DNA of 64,000 nt from Sulfitobacter sp. CW3 (lineage in GTDB: Bacteria; Pseudomonadota; Alphaproteobacteria; Rhodobacterales; Rhodobacteraceae), in assembly GCF_019392245.1 (NCBI RefSeq), contig NZ_JAHXRL010000001.1:124001-188000 (forward strand), given 5' to 3'. A model generated the notes under the pieces. It did not search any database, was not told the DNA's origin, and was given only the letters and a program-made list of their open reading frames with translations. Shown in pieces: positions 47,069 through 57,440 of the stretch; position 1 is the stretch's first letter, and each line of letters starts with the position of its first letter. A program made the position numbers and the translations under genes.

Positions 47069-48580
47069 TTAGCCGTTCAGCTTTTTCGCCACGATTTCGT
47101 TGACGGCCTTCGGATTGGCTTTGCCGCCTGTGGCCTTCATGGTCTGGCCAACAAACCAGCCTGCCAGCTTGGGGTTTTCGCGGGCCTTGGCGACTTGATC
47201 GGGGTTGGCGGCGATGATCTCGTCTACGGCGGCCTCGATGGCACTTGTGTCGGTGACCTGCTTCATGCCGCGTTCTTCAACGATCACGGCAGGGTCGCCG
47301 CCTTCGGTATAGACGATCTCGAACAGGTCCTTGGCGATCTTGCCCGAAATGGCATCCGACGCGATCAGGTCAACAACGCCGCCCAGCTGGGCAGGGGTGA
47401 CGGGGCTCTCAATGATCGTCTTTTCGTCTTTCTTGAGGCGACCGAAGAGTTCGTTGATCACCCAGTTCGCGGCCATCTTGCCGTCACGCCCTTTGGCGGT
47501 TTCTTCAAAATAGCTAGAGCTGTCGAGGTCGGCTGTCAGCACCGAAGCATCATAATCGCTTAGCCCGAAATCATTGATAAAGCGTGCTTTCTTGGCGTCG
47601 GGCAGTTCTGGCAGGGTCGCGTTGATCTCGTCGACCCACGCTTGTTCAATCACCAAAGGCAGCAGATCGGGGTCGGGGAAATAGCGGTAGTCATGCGCTT
47701 CTTCCTTTGACCGCATGGAACGGGTTTCCATTTTATCCGGGTCAAACAGCCGCGTCTCTTGCACCACTTCACCGCCGCCTTCGACGATGGCGATCTGGCG
47801 TTTGGCTTCGACGTCAATCGCTTGCTGGATAAAGCGCATGGAGTTCATGTTCTTGATCTCGCAACGGGTGCCCAGATGGCTGAAATCCTGCGTGGATTGG
47901 TATTTTTCATACTGGCCGGGCAGGCAGATCGACACGTTCACGTCAGCGCGCATCGCGCCGGACTGCATGTCGCCGTTGCACGTGCCCAGATAGCGCAGGA
48001 TCTGGCGCAGTTTGGTCAGATAGGCGGCGGCTTCTTCGGGGCCACGGATGTCGGGTTTGCTGACGATTTCCATCAGGGCGACGCCTGTGCGGTTCAGGTC
48101 GACGAATGACATGTTCGGGTCCATGTCGTGGATGGATTTACCGGCGTCTTGTTCAAGGTGGATGCGTTCAACCCGCACTAGACGTGCGGTGTTGTCGCCC
48201 ATTTCAACCAACACTTCGCCTTCGCCCACGATGGGGTGGTAAAGTTGGGAAATCTGATAGCCTTGGGGCAAGTCGGGGTAGAAATAGTTTTTGCGGTCGA
48301 ACGCGCTTTCCAGGTTGATCTGCGCCTTGAGGCCCAGCCCCGTGCGCACCGCTTGTTCAACACAAAATTCGTTCAGTGTCGGCAGCATGCCGGGCATTGC
48401 CGCATCCACGAAAGATACGTTGCTGTTCGGTTCTGCCCCGAATTTGGTAGAGGCCGCCGAGAACAGTTTGGCGTTGGACAGCACCTGTGCGTGGACTTCC
48501 ATCCCAATCACCAGTTCCCAGTCATGTTTGGCACCGGCAATTGTGCGGACTTTGGGGGTGTCGTAGGTCAGGTCAAGCAT
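47069..48580 (-). CDS. gatB: aspartyl/glutamyl-tRNA amidotransferase subunit B
   Basis: 503-residue GatB of the GatCAB complex, which amidates Glu-tRNA(Gln) and Asp-tRNA(Asn). Start [20 protein letters not shown] is the classic N-terminus. [12 protein letters not shown] and [24 protein letters not shown] belong to the kinase-like domain, and the last 150 residues form the YqeY-like tail. gatA and gatC are not nearby. The closest upstream gene, on the same strand, is the 442-residue unknown. Confidence 0.97.
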   Translation of the reverse strand: MLDLTYDTPKVRTIAGAKHDWELVIGMEVHAQVLSNAKLFSAASTKFGAEPNSNVSFVDAAMPGMLPTLNEFCVEQAVRTGLGLKAQINLESAFDRKNYFYPDLPQGYQISQLYHPIVGEGEVLVEMGDNTARLVRVERIHLEQDAGKSIHDMDPNMSFVDLNRTGVALMEIVSKPDIRGPEEAAAYLTKLRQILRYLGTCNGDMQSGAMRADVNVSICLPGQYEKYQSTQDFSHLGTRCEIKNMNSMRFIQQAIDVEAKRQIAIVEGGGEVVQETRLFDPDKMETRSMRSKEEAHDYRYFPDPDLLPLVIEQAWVDEINATLPELPDAKKARFINDFGLSDYDASVLTADLDSSSYFEETAKGRDGKMAANWVINELFGRLKKDEKTIIESPVTPAQLGGVVDLIASDAISGKIAKDLFEIVYTEGGDPAVIVEERGMKQVTDTSAIEAAVDEIIAANPDQVAKARENPKLAGWFVGQTMKATGGKANPKAVNEIVAKKLNG

Positions 48581-48734
48581 CAGGGCACCTTTGGCATCTT
48601 TGGTAACATCGCTTGGTCATAAGACAGGGGGCGGGGTGCTGCAAGAGGTGGCTTGGCTGTGGGGGGCAATCACGCGATATCAGACGGGCGGCGGCCGATT
48701 GCTGCATTTATTCGGGGCACTGGAACTGGATCGG

Positions 48735-50063
48735 CTAAAAGGCGTGCGACTGCGGGCCGTTTTCAGTGAACACGATACGATTGCCTGCTGCGATTTCCGA
48801 TTTGAACAGACTTGCCATGATACGCATGGCGTCATCACGGCCCGCCGCTGCAAATTTACGTGGCGAGCTGATGCGCAGATTGTTGTCAAACCCGTGTGCC
48901 GCATGTGCCCAGACCATCGGGTGCAGCTCTGTCAGATGTTCGCGTACGATCCATTCCGTACAGCCCGCGATTTGCGCCCGGACATGGTCTGCCTTGTCGT
49001 TTCCGGTAAAGCCCTGACCGATGGTATTGGCGCAGTAAGCGGCCAAAAGATTTGCAGTGTAGGCGTTTGGGTTACGACCCAGGATGTCGCGCAGCCCATC
49101 AATAAAGAACGGCAGGTCCAAGTTCGCACAGGCCTCATCATCGCATGAAATTGCGTCGAATTGCACCCAAGCATAGCCGCCAGCGCCCCAGATATGCTCG
49201 GTTCGCGCGGCTGTGCGCCGGGCCTCGAGTTCCAGCTGGGCGTAGCTGCCGAACCAGCGTGGCAACAGGTGATTGCCCATGGCGCGCATCGGGCCGGGGT
49301 TCAGCGGGTTGAGGTTGATCAGATGCTCGTATCTGTCGGCCACACGGTCCTTGGTGCTGGCGGGGCCGCTGACTTGGGCGCAATGGGTTGCGGCCAGCAG
49401 GGGGCTGTCGGCATGCTTGGCCAAAAACGGTTCAATGATATCGTCGGCGCGGGCAAGATGGGCCTCGAACGCGTCGCGGTTGCGCCGCGGGACGTCCTGA
49501 TCCCATCCGTTGCCGCGCCAGGCCCAGCCAATATCGATATGCGCCTGCGCGACGATGCAGGCGACGACATAATCATTGGGGTACTCTTCCAGAACATGTT
49601 CAAAATCTTCGATGCCTGTCAGAACTTCCTTGGCGACGTGGCTGTCGCTTTCGCGGATCGCATGTTCGGCAGCCAAAACCACATCGGCGCGCGCGCCAAA
49701 GGCGATCAGATCGGCGACGGGCATTGAGCCTTCGGTCAGGGTGCCTGCACAGTCATATGTGCGGATGGTTTCGCTTAGGGCCGCCCAATTTTCCTGACGC
49801 ACCAGACGTTGGCCGGTTTGTTGGAACCCGTCGCGCGCACTTTCTTCGGCGGTGGGATTGGGGCAATCGATTTTCAGCATGTCCTGACTGGGCGCACTGT
49901 GGCCGTTCTTGCCGGGGGTCGGGCGGGTGCTGCGGTGCCGCCTTTGTGCGTGTTTTACCGTTTCAGAAAGCTCGGGAAGCCGAGGTTTAGTGGCAGTGCT
50001 TGCAGTATCTTGCGACGACAGCGACTTGTTTTTGCGTTTGAAGAAATTCTTAATCTGCAGCAT
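48735..50063 (-). CDS. conserved hypothetical protein, 442 residues, helix-rich
   Basis: Not recognised as an established family. The first 70 residues are basic and low-complexity (FFKRKNKSLSSQDTA). From about residue 90 to the end the predicted structure is alpha-helical with repeat-like character reminiscent of TPR, with DYVVACIVAQAHIDIGWAWRG, NPLNPGPMRAMGNHLLPRWFG and WVQFDAISCDDEACANLDLPFF. No signal or membrane segment. Clean length and composition indicate a real gene. Roseobacter relatives exist as I recall, but function is unknown. Confidence 0.7.
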   Translation of the reverse strand: MLQIKNFFKRKNKSLSSQDTASTATKPRLPELSETVKHAQRRHRSTRPTPGKNGHSAPSQDMLKIDCPNPTAEESARDGFQQTGQRLVRQENWAALSETIRTYDCAGTLTEGSMPVADLIAFGARADVVLAAEHAIRESDSHVAKEVLTGIEDFEHVLEEYPNDYVVACIVAQAHIDIGWAWRGNGWDQDVPRRNRDAFEAHLARADDIIEPFLAKHADSPLLAATHCAQVSGPASTKDRVADRYEHLINLNPLNPGPMRAMGNHLLPRWFGSYAQLELEARRTAARTEHIWGAGGYAWVQFDAISCDDEACANLDLPFFIDGLRDILGRNPNAYTANLLAAYCANTIGQGFTGNDKADHVRAQIAGCTEWIVREHLTELHPMVWAHAAHGFDNNLRISSPRKFAAAGRDDAMRIMASLFKSEIAAGNRIVFTENGPQSHAF

Positions 50064-50320
50064 CTATTGTCCAATTTTCGTTCACTGGTTTTCGTAGGTC
50101 GCTTTGTATCGGATCAATTTCGTCCCAGATTCGGGCGCAAACATGGCTTTGCCAAGGTTCATCTGAGGTGTTTTTACACCTATTGCGTGTGTTTTGGGCC
50201 TAATTCGGGCATGTGTTGTGAAGGGGCAAAATACGGGTGACGATGCAGAGGGGATGGATTTTCGATGAAAGCTGACCCGCCTTGCGACGGTATAGGTGTT
50301 TTGATTTGGGGGGATGTTTG

Positions 50321-51025
50321 ATGCGCTACGTGGTCTATGGTTTGGTTTTGATGTGCTGTGCAGCCAGCGCGGTTGCTGCCGGGATCGATACGGTCAGACC
50401 AGTGGCGCGCGCCGCTGATATTGGCATCACCGATCTGACACCGCGCGCACGGCTGAACCGGGATACGTTGTCACCGCCCACCCGATCCGCACATTTGCCG
50501 CGCACGCGCTATCAGCATCAGCCGGGGCATGCCCTGTGGACGCGGGCGGCGCTGTCAGCGTTGAAAGCGCATGGCAAACCCTTGGTGGATATGGTGCCAG
50601 CCGACGTCACAGAGTGGTGTCCTGCCTATCCTTTGGCTGATGACCGGGGGCGGCGGGCGTTCTGGGTCGGCTTTCTGTCAGCCCTGTCAAAGCATGAAAG
50701 CACCTATCAGTCGTATGCCGTGGGCGGCGGCGGACGGTGGTATGGATTGTTGCAGATTTTGCCCGCAACCGCGCGGGGCTATGACTGCAACGCCGGCACC
50801 GGCGAGGCGTTGAAAAGCGGTGCCGCGAACCTGAGCTGCGCCATTCGCATCATGGCGGTGACTGTGCCACGGGACGGTGTGATCTATGGCCCCGGCGGGC
50901 GCGGCGTTGCGGCTGATTGGGGGCCGATGCGCAGTGCCGCTAAACGGGCGGATATCGCCCATTGGTTGCGGCGGCAGACCTATTGCAGGCCGCTGGATGC
51001 GACGCGGCCCAAGACGCGACCCTAG
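50321..51025 (+). CDS. lytic transglycosylase-like (SLT domain) protein
   Basis: 234-residue, exported by a signal peptide (VVYGLVLMCCAASAVAAG, cut near residue 20). The later part contains SALSKHESTYQSYAVGGGG, where E126 fits the catalytic Glu of SLT-type transglycosylases, followed by RWYGLLQILPATARGYDC; three Cys may pair. It would cut peptidoglycan glycan strands with anhydro-MurNAc formation. Start at 50321 has a G-rich ribosome site. Gene is alone on its strand here. Confidence 0.82.
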   Translation: MRYVVYGLVLMCCAASAVAAGIDTVRPVARAADIGITDLTPRARLNRDTLSPPTRSAHLPRTRYQHQPGHALWTRAALSALKAHGKPLVDMVPADVTEWCPAYPLADDRGRRAFWVGFLSALSKHESTYQSYAVGGGGRWYGLLQILPATARGYDCNAGTGEALKSGAANLSCAIRIMAVTVPRDGVIYGPGGRGVAADWGPMRSAAKRADIAHWLRRQTYCRPLDATRPKTRP

Positions 51026-51118
51026 ACGCGGTCGTAGGGCGGACTGTCAGGCGTTCGGGATGGGCGCAGCGGTGGGATGCCTTCGGCGAGGATATTTAAG
51101 AGCCAGAGAAGCGAGCGG

Positions 51119-51553
51119 TCATTGCCTGAGGCTGAAGTGATGGCGTTCGGTTTTAGTGTTGCGGGCGTTCAACGCCTGCTCAAAGGTTTTGTGCGGTGGA
51201 GTTGCCTCGAACGGGATACGGATTTTGCGGCCCGAATTGAGGATCACCGTCGCGCGGGTCGAAAAATCCAGCCGCGTATCGAGGCGGATATGATTGATTT
51301 CTGACAGGCGGATCTGCGCGTTGCGCCGGCCACTATGCCAGTCAAGGTTTGTCTGGCTGAGGCTGAGACCCGCAGCAGGGTTCGCGACCACATCATAGAG
51401 CGCGGGTAGGGAGCAGGCCCCGATGATCCCGATGATCAAGGGGGCGGCGTCGAGCATAGCCCAAGCGTAGAACAGCGCGGCCCAGATCAGTACCAGCACG
51501 AGGATCGCAGGGGCACTGCGCCCCTGCCGTTGGTATATATAGACTTCGGTCAC
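51119..51553 (-). CDS. two-segment inner-membrane protein, function unknown
   Basis: 144 residues: two adjacent membrane segments (AILVLVLIWAALFYAWAML and APLIIGIIGACSLPALYDVV), then a soluble, PH-domain-like part (GLSLSQTNLDWHSGRRNAQI, NHIRLDTRLDFSTRATVILN). No conserved catalytic motif. The start is uncertain: GTG at 51553 has AAG immediately before it but no well-spaced ribosome site. It lies just downstream of pepN on the same strand. Confidence 0.7.
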   Translation of the reverse strand: MTEVYIYQRQGRSAPAILVLVLIWAALFYAWAMLDAAPLIIGIIGACSLPALYDVVANPAAGLSLSQTNLDWHSGRRNAQIRLSEINHIRLDTRLDFSTRATVILNSGRKIRIPFEATPPHKTFEQALNARNTKTERHHFSLRQ

Positions 51554-51603
51554 CTTGTGCTGATGCCAGATACACCGGTTCTCTGGCGGTCAGGGGCCAT
51601 GTG

Positions 51604-54156
51604 TTACGCGCCCCGTATCCGGGTGAGCATTTCAGTCGTGTCGCGCGAGAGATCGGGTTGCGCGAGAATGCGGTCAAGCTCGGTTTTGATCATGGCTTGG
51701 CGGTCTGTGTCATAGCGTTTCCATGTCTGGAAGGCAGAACACATCCGCGCCGTGGTTTGCGGGTTCACCGGATCGAGTTTGATCAACCAGTCGGCAAGCA
51801 GGCGATATCCCGCGCCGGATGCATGGTGGAACCCGGCATGATGGGCCGTAAAGGCCCCCAGTACAGACCGGAACCGGTTGGGGTTTTTCCAGTTGAAACT
51901 GGCATGTTTGGTCAGGGTTTCCACCACCTCATGCGCATCTTCTGGATCGGCTTCCATGACTTGCAGGCCGAACCATTTATCCATCACCAGACGGTCGTTT
52001 CTCCATTGTGCCTCGAATATCTGCAATGCGGCGCTGCCTTTGCCCGCGCGAATGAGGTTGGCCAAGGCGCTGAGCTGTTGTGTCATGTTATCGGCGGCAT
52101 CATATTGCTTTTGCGCCATGGCACCGTCGTCGGTGCGGGTCAAAAGCGACAGCGCGGCATTGGCAAGCGCGCGTTTGCCGGATTGTGCGGCGTTGGGTTC
52201 ATAGGCATCTGTCACGGTGTGGCGCATATAAAGCGTCGGCACCAAAGTAGCATAGGATTTCGCCATCGCGTCGCGGGTCGTCTCGACCGCGGCATAGATG
52301 ATGTCAGGATCGGGGGTATGGCCGTCTTCGGCCAAGGCGCGCGCCAGATCGGATTGCGAGGGCAGGCCCAGCATCAAAGCGCGGTAAGCTGGATCAAGAT
52401 GTTCGTCGCTGATCACGGCACGGATGCCTTTCAGCCAATCCTTATTGGGGTTCTTACCCTCAAGGATCATCGCGATAAGAGACTTGCGGGCCAAAATGCG
52501 ACCCTGTTCCCAGCGGTTAAATGGATCGGTGTCATAGGCCAGCAGATGCGCACGGTCGGAATCGCTTAGGTCTTGGGTCAGGACAACGGGGGCGGAAAAA
52601 CCGCGCAACACGGATGCGATGGGGCGGGTGCCCAAGTTGTCAAAGACAAAGCTTTGTTCGGCTTGGGTCATCTCTAACACGACGGTTGGTTCGACCTCGT
52701 CGCCGTCCTGATCGATCAGGCCAACGGCGATGGGCAATACCAGCGGCTGCGGGGCAGGCGTCGCGGCGTTGGGCGGTGTGTGCTGTTTAAAGTTCAGCGT
52801 AAGCTTGCCGTGGTCCCAATCTTCGGTCACCGACAGTCGGGGGGTGCCGGCTTGGGAATACCAGCGTTTGAACTGGGTCAGGTCGCGGCCGGTGGTGTCT
52901 TCAAATACTTTCAACCAATCCTCGATGGTGCAGGCCTGGCCATCGTGGCGGTCAAAGTAGAGATCAAGCGCGTCTGAATAGGCCTTATCGCCGACCAGCG
53001 ATTTCAGCATGCCGATGACTTCGGCACCTTTTTCATAGACCGTGGCGGTATAGAAGTTGTTGATTTCCTGAAAGCTTGCCGGACGCACAGGGTGGGCCAG
53101 CGGGCCTTGGTCTTCGGGGAATTGACGTGCGCGCAGGTCGATCACATCGCCGATGCGTTTAACGGGGGCTGACCGCATGTCGGACGTGAACTCGCTATCG
53201 CGAAAGACGGTCAACCCTTCCTTGAGGCACAGCTGGAACCAGTCGCGGCAGGTGATCCGGTTGCCGGTCCAGTTATGGAAATACTCATGCGCGATGATCG
53301 CTTCGATCCGTTCGAAATTCGTATCGGTCGAGGTTTCAGGCGACGCCAGCACGGCAGAGGAATTGAAAACATTCAGCCCCTTGTTTTCCATCGCGCCCAT
53401 GTTGAAGTCATCCACGGCAACGATGTTGAACAGATCAAGGTCGTATTCGCGGCCGTATACGTCTTCGTCCCATTTCATCGAATCCTTCAACGCCTGCATG
53501 CCAAAGGCGCATTTGTCTTCGTCGCCGGGGCGCACATAGAGGTTAAGCGCTACATCGCGGCCGGATTTGGTGGTGAAACTACTTGGATGTGCCACCAGAT
53601 CGCCCGCAACAAGGGCAAACAGATAGGCGGGCTTGGGCCACGGGTCATGCCATTGGGAGCTGTGGGCGTCTGAGCTGATCGGGTTGCCGTTCGACAGCAG
53701 TACCGGGTGCGGCCCGTTGATGGTGACGGTGAACACGGCCATCACGTCGGGGCGGTCGGGGTAATAGGTGATCTTGCGGAACCCTTCGGCCTCGCATTGG
53801 GTGCAATACATGCCGTTGGACATATACAGCCCTTCAAGCGCGGTGTTGCCGGTTGGGTCAATCTCGACTTCGGCCTCCCATAAAAACGGCGCATCGGGCA
53901 CGTCGCAGGTCAGGCCAGCCTCGGTAAATTTGGGGGTGACAGGCTTGCCGTCGATTTTCGCGCTGATCAGTTTCAGGTTCTCGCCATGCAGCAAAAACGT
54001 GCGGTCTGTGGCATCGGGGTTGGGGCGAAAGGCGATGGCGCTTTTCACGCGGGTGATATGCGGATCCAGATCGAATTGCAGCGCGACACTGTCGATAATA
54101 AAGCCGTAAGGCGTGTAATCGGCGAGGTGTATCGTCTGGGGGGCAGCATCGCGCAT
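51604..54156 (-). CDS. pepN: aminopeptidase N (M1 metallopeptidase)
   Basis: 850-residue cytosolic aminopeptidase. Order: N-terminal beta domain from LADYTPYGFIIDSVALQFDL, the GAMEN exopeptidase motif (MGAMENKGLNVF), the zinc motif IIAHEYFHNWTGNR followed by the second Glu in LKEGLTVFRDSEF, and a long helical C-terminal domain. Length and the KRIGDVIDLRARQFPED segment match E. coli PepN. It takes neutral and basic residues from peptides. Start ATG at 54156 is preceded by AAAGGAAAAAAC. Confidence 0.95.
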   Translation of the reverse strand: MRDAAPQTIHLADYTPYGFIIDSVALQFDLDPHITRVKSAIAFRPNPDATDRTFLLHGENLKLISAKIDGKPVTPKFTEAGLTCDVPDAPFLWEAEVEIDPTGNTALEGLYMSNGMYCTQCEAEGFRKITYYPDRPDVMAVFTVTINGPHPVLLSNGNPISSDAHSSQWHDPWPKPAYLFALVAGDLVAHPSSFTTKSGRDVALNLYVRPGDEDKCAFGMQALKDSMKWDEDVYGREYDLDLFNIVAVDDFNMGAMENKGLNVFNSSAVLASPETSTDTNFERIEAIIAHEYFHNWTGNRITCRDWFQLCLKEGLTVFRDSEFTSDMRSAPVKRIGDVIDLRARQFPEDQGPLAHPVRPASFQEINNFYTATVYEKGAEVIGMLKSLVGDKAYSDALDLYFDRHDGQACTIEDWLKVFEDTTGRDLTQFKRWYSQAGTPRLSVTEDWDHGKLTLNFKQHTPPNAATPAPQPLVLPIAVGLIDQDGDEVEPTVVLEMTQAEQSFVFDNLGTRPIASVLRGFSAPVVLTQDLSDSDRAHLLAYDTDPFNRWEQGRILARKSLIAMILEGKNPNKDWLKGIRAVISDEHLDPAYRALMLGLPSQSDLARALAEDGHTPDPDIIYAAVETTRDAMAKSYATLVPTLYMRHTVTDAYEPNAAQSGKRALANAALSLLTRTDDGAMAQKQYDAADNMTQQLSALANLIRAGKGSAALQIFEAQWRNDRLVMDKWFGLQVMEADPEDAHEVVETLTKHASFNWKNPNRFRSVLGAFTAHHAGFHHASGAGYRLLADWLIKLDPVNPQTTARMCSAFQTWKRYDTDRQAMIKTELDRILAQPDLSRDTTEMLTRIRGA

Positions 54157-54258
54157 GTTTTTTCCTTTGTGTCGGAACTTAGTGTTCGGTTGGCAGGTTA
54201 ATCCTGCAACCGACTACCCGCAAGGCGGGAATAGCAACCGATTAACCGGAGAATGATT

Positions 54259-54504
54259 ATGTCAGCACCCGACACAAATATCGAGAAGCAAGAAAAGCAA
54301 CATAAACCGGCGCTGCTGGGGATCAAAGGTGCCATGGTGTTTGGCGTTTTGATGGTGGCGTTGCTGTTGTTCTTTGTTGTGGGCAACGGGCGCGAAGATG
54401 AAGATGTGGCGACCGACGGTGCAGTGATCGAACAAGACGCAGGCACCGCGACCGTGGACGCGCCGGTTGATCCGGTTGGGACCACTACGACAGACGGCAA
54501 CTAA
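54259..54504 (+). CDS. small single-pass membrane protein, unknown
   Basis: 81-residue product: charged N-terminus (TNIEKQEKQHKPALLG), one membrane segment (GAMVFGVLMVALLLFFVVG), then an acidic, Thr-rich tail. GGAGA six bases before the ATG at 54259 supports this start over the ATG at 54253. It has a good intrinsic terminator right behind, so it is an independent small gene. No family recognised. Confidence 0.65.
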   Translation: MSAPDTNIEKQEKQHKPALLGIKGAMVFGVLMVALLLFFVVGNGREDEDVATDGAVIEQDAGTATVDAPVDPVGTTTTDGN

Positions 54505-54531
54505 AGGTTTCAGTCTTTTAAGTGAATTTTG

Positions 54532-54562
54532 GGCAGGTTCTGGGGGCAGAGCCTGCCTTTTT
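54532..54562 (+). terminator. intrinsic terminator after the small membrane protein gene
   Basis: GGCAGG / CCTGCC stem extended by TTC/GAG, loop TGGGGGCA, and a T5 run at 54558-54562. It lies 28 bases after the stop codon and separates this gene from glcB. Confidence 0.85.
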
Positions 54563-54613
54563 CTATGTCCGCTAGGCGTCGCGTGAACCATGGCAAACGG
54601 GTAGGTTGGGTGG

Positions 54614-54636
54614 ATTGGTAATATAATTTGACCAAT
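54614..54636 (+). promoter_or_regulatory. inverted repeat over a TATAAT box upstream of glcB
   Basis: ATTGGT-N11-ACCAAT (54614-54636) with a perfect TATAAT at 54622-54627 inside the spacer. A repressor bound to the arms would cover the promoter. GntR/FadR-type operators often read TGGT...ACCA, and glyoxylate-responsive regulators of this group control glc genes in other bacteria, so this is a plausible site. No regulator gene is adjacent. Confidence 0.45.
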
Positions 54637-54711
54637 ATAGCTTGCCCAAGGGGGTGTTACATCTTAAGAATTTCTCAACGCGCGTCCCAGACGGAACCCA
54701 AGGAGAATTCA

Positions 54712-56865
54712 ATGACCCAACGCACAGATAAGAACGGCTTGCAGGTCGCGGACGAACTGGTCCGCTTTATCGAGACGCAAGCATTGCCCGGAACCGGTGT
54801 TGAACCTGACAAATTCTGGGCGGGTTTTTCTGATCTCGTGCATGATCTGGGGCCCAAGAACCGCGACCTGTTGCAGGTGCGCGAAGACATGCAGGCCAAG
54901 ATCGACGCATGGCACAAGGAACGTGCCGGTCAGGACCACGATGCGGCTGCCTATACCGCGTTTCTGCGCGAAATCGGCTATCTGGTGCCTGAAGGCCCTG
55001 CTTTTTCAATTGATACCGCTGGCGTTGACCCCGAAATCGCATCGGTGCCCGGCCCGCAGCTGGTTGTGCCAATCACCAATGCCCGCTTTGCCCTGAACGC
55101 TGCCAATGCCCGCTGGGGCAGCTTGTATGATGCGTTTTATGGCACGGATGCGCTGGGCGATCTGCCGCAGGGCAAGGGCTATGACGCGGCGCGCGGCGCG
55201 CGGGTTGTGGCGAAAGCCAAGGCGTTTCTGGACGAGGCAACACCACTGGCATCGGGATCTTGGGCTGATGTATCCGGGATCGCGGTTTCGGACGGTGCAT
55301 TGGCCTTGTCAGGTGCAGGCAACCTTGAAGATGCGGCGCAATTTGCGGGCTACCGTGGTGCGGCAGATGCCCCGACGGCGATTTTGCTAAAGCACAACGG
55401 GCTGCATATCGAAGTGCAAATCGACGCGGATCACCCGATCGGCAAAACCGATCCGGCGCATGTGTCGGACATGCTGATGGAATCCGCCCTGTCCACGATC
55501 ATGGATTGCGAAGACAGCGTTGCTGCCGTGGATGCAGAGGACAAAGTCGTTGCTTATGGCAACTGGCTGGGCCTGATGAAGGGCGATCTGTCCGAGACAT
55601 TTGAAAAGGGCGGCCAGCAGGTCACCCGTGCGATGAACCCCGACCGCGAATATACCGCGCCGGATGGGTCGGCACTGACCCTCAAAGGCCGGTCGCTGAT
55701 GTTGATCCGCAATGTCGGCCACCTGATGACCAACCCCGCCGTGCTGGACCGTGATGGTCTGGAAGTGGGCGAGGGGCTGATGGACGCGATGATCACAACG
55801 CTGATCGCGATGCATGACCTGCAAAAGACCAGCGGGATGCGCAACTCGGTCGCGGGATCGGTCTATGTCGTTAAACCCAAAATGCACGGGCCCGCCGAAG
55901 TCGCCTTTGCCGACGAGATCTTCACCGATGTGGAATCCGTGCTGGGCCTGCCTGCCAACACCGTCAAGCTGGGTATCATGGACGAAGAGCGCCGCACCTC
56001 GGCCAATCTGGCCGAATGTATCCGCGCCGCGAAATCGCGGGTGGCGTTTATTAACACCGGTTTCCTTGACCGGACCGGCGATGAAATCCACACCTCGATG
56101 GAGGCGGGGCCGATGGTGCCCAAAGGCGAGATGAAGAACGCCGAGTGGATCGCCGCCTATGAGGATCGCAACGTTGATATCGGTCTGGCCTGTGGTTTGC
56201 AGGGCAAGGCACAGATCGGCAAAGGCATGTGGGCCATGCCGGACATGATGGCAGCGATGATGGAGGCCAAGATTGGCCACCCCAAAGCCGGTGCAAACTG
56301 TGCTTGGGTGCCATCACCGACAGCCGCGACATTGCACGCGATGCATTACCATCAGGTTGACGTGCTGGCGCGGCAAGAAGAGATCAAGGCCGGCGGCCCT
56401 CGTGGCACGCTGGACGCGTTGTTGAACATTCCGGTTCTGACAGGTCGCAATCTGTCGGATGCGGAAATCGCGCAAGAGATCGAGAATAACGCCCAAGGCA
56501 TCCTTGGCTATGTGGTGCGGTGGGTCGATCAGGGTGTGGGCTGTTCCAAAGTGCCAGACATCCATGATGTGGGCCTGATGGAAGACCGCGCCACCTGCCG
56601 GATTTCGGCGCAGGCGCTGGCGAACTGGCTGCATCACGGGGTGATTTCCGAGGATCAGGTGATGGCCGGATTGAAAAAGATGGCAGCCGTGGTTGACGGG
56701 CAAAACGCGGGTGATCCGCTGTACCGCCCGATGGCACCTGGGTTTGACGGGATCGCGTTCAAAGCGGCCTGTGATCTGGTGATGAAGGGCCGTGTGCAGC
56801 CGTCGGGCTATACCGAGCCTGTGTTGCACGCGCGGCGGCTTGAATTGAAAGCTGCACAAGCTTGA
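54712..56865 (+). CDS. glcB: malate synthase G
   Basis: 717-residue monomeric malate synthase (glyoxylate + acetyl-CoA to malate), the second step of the glyoxylate bypass and of glycolate use. Length and domains match Glc[21 protein letters not shown] at the start, [20 protein letters not shown] with the metal-binding acids, [37 protein letters not shown] and [20 protein letters not shown]. Start at 54712 has AAGGAGA; the frame is open 28 codons earlier. No isocitrate lyase gene is in the window, so the pathway context is open. A GlcG-like gene follows. Confidence 0.97.
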   Translation: MTQRTDKNGLQVADELVRFIETQALPGTGVEPDKFWAGFSDLVHDLGPKNRDLLQVREDMQAKIDAWHKERAGQDHDAAAYTAFLREIGYLVPEGPAFSIDTAGVDPEIASVPGPQLVVPITNARFALNAANARWGSLYDAFYGTDALGDLPQGKGYDAARGARVVAKAKAFLDEATPLASGSWADVSGIAVSDGALALSGAGNLEDAAQFAGYRGAADAPTAILLKHNGLHIEVQIDADHPIGKTDPAHVSDMLMESALSTIMDCEDSVAAVDAEDKVVAYGNWLGLMKGDLSETFEKGGQQVTRAMNPDREYTAPDGSALTLKGRSLMLIRNVGHLMTNPAVLDRDGLEVGEGLMDAMITTLIAMHDLQKTSGMRNSVAGSVYVVKPKMHGPAEVAFADEIFTDVESVLGLPANTVKLGIMDEERRTSANLAECIRAAKSRVAFINTGFLDRTGDEIHTSMEAGPMVPKGEMKNAEWIAAYEDRNVDIGLACGLQGKAQIGKGMWAMPDMMAAMMEAKIGHPKAGANCAWVPSPTAATLHAMHYHQVDVLARQEEIKAGGPRGTLDALLNIPVLTGRNLSDAEIAQEIENNAQGILGYVVRWVDQGVGCSKVPDIHDVGLMEDRATCRISAQALANWLHHGVISEDQVMAGLKKMAAVVDGQNAGDPLYRPMAPGFDGIAFKAACDLVMKGRVQPSGYTEPVLHARRLELKAAQA

Positions 56866-56925
56866 TGGTGCGGGAGCGAGGGGCCAGCCCCTCGCGCTCC
56901 CCGGAGTTTATTTGGCAAAATGAAA
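56866..56925 (+). repeat. 3'-end repeat with hairpin downstream of glcB
   Basis: Long inverted repeat GGGAGCGAGGGGC / GCCCCTCGCGCTCCC, then CCGGAGTTTATTTGGCAAAATG. The last part is nearly the same as the copies after mraY and cobT. It likely ends the glcB transcript or protects its 3' end. Confidence 0.65.
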
Positions 56926-56938
56926 AGGGTTTAGACTG

Positions 56939-57361
56939 ATGGTATCGTTAGAGCAGGCGCGGGTAATAATTGCACAGACGCTGAAAAAGGGCCGCGAGAT
57001 GAGCTTCAAGCCTTTGTCGGTCGTTGTTTTGGATGCGGGCGGACATGTGCAGGCGTTTGAGCGCGAGGACGGTGCCGCACCGGGACGGTTTGCGATTGCC
57101 CATGGCAAGGCTTACGGCGCGGTGATGTTGGGGATGGCCGGGCACGCGCAGATGGCACGGGCCGAGGCGCAGGCCTATTTCATGTCATCGGTGAACGGCG
57201 TTTTTGGCGGCGCAGTCGTGCCCGTACCGGGCGGGATTTTGTTGCGCGATGATAGCGGTGTTGTGATTGGCGCGGTTGGTGTCACGGGGGACACATCCGA
57301 TAACGATGTCGAGGCCGGATTGGCCGGTATTGCCGCCACCGGGTTGCAGGCGGACGCTTAA
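56939..57361 (+). CDS. GlcG/HbpS-like heme-binding family protein
   Basis: 140-residue protein of the GlcG/HbpS fold: MVSLEQARVIIAQTLKKGRE, LSVVVLDAGGHVQAFERED, GRFAIAHGKAYGAVMLGM, then PVPGGILLRDDSGVVIGAVGV and SDNDVEAGLAGI at the end. HbpS binds heme in Streptomyces; the role of GlcG next to glycolate genes is unknown. Its place right behind glcB supports a link to glycolate/glyoxylate use. No signal peptide. Confidence 0.9.
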   Translation: MVSLEQARVIIAQTLKKGREMSFKPLSVVVLDAGGHVQAFEREDGAAPGRFAIAHGKAYGAVMLGMAGHAQMARAEAQAYFMSSVNGVFGGAVVPVPGGILLRDDSGVVIGAVGVTGDTSDNDVEAGLAGIAATGLQADA

Positions 57362-57440
57362 AAATAGCGTTTTAAGGGGTGTTGAGGTCGCCAGTCGGAC
57401 GCGCTAAGCTTTGAGCTATTCGCAAGTTTGAGGCCCGTAT

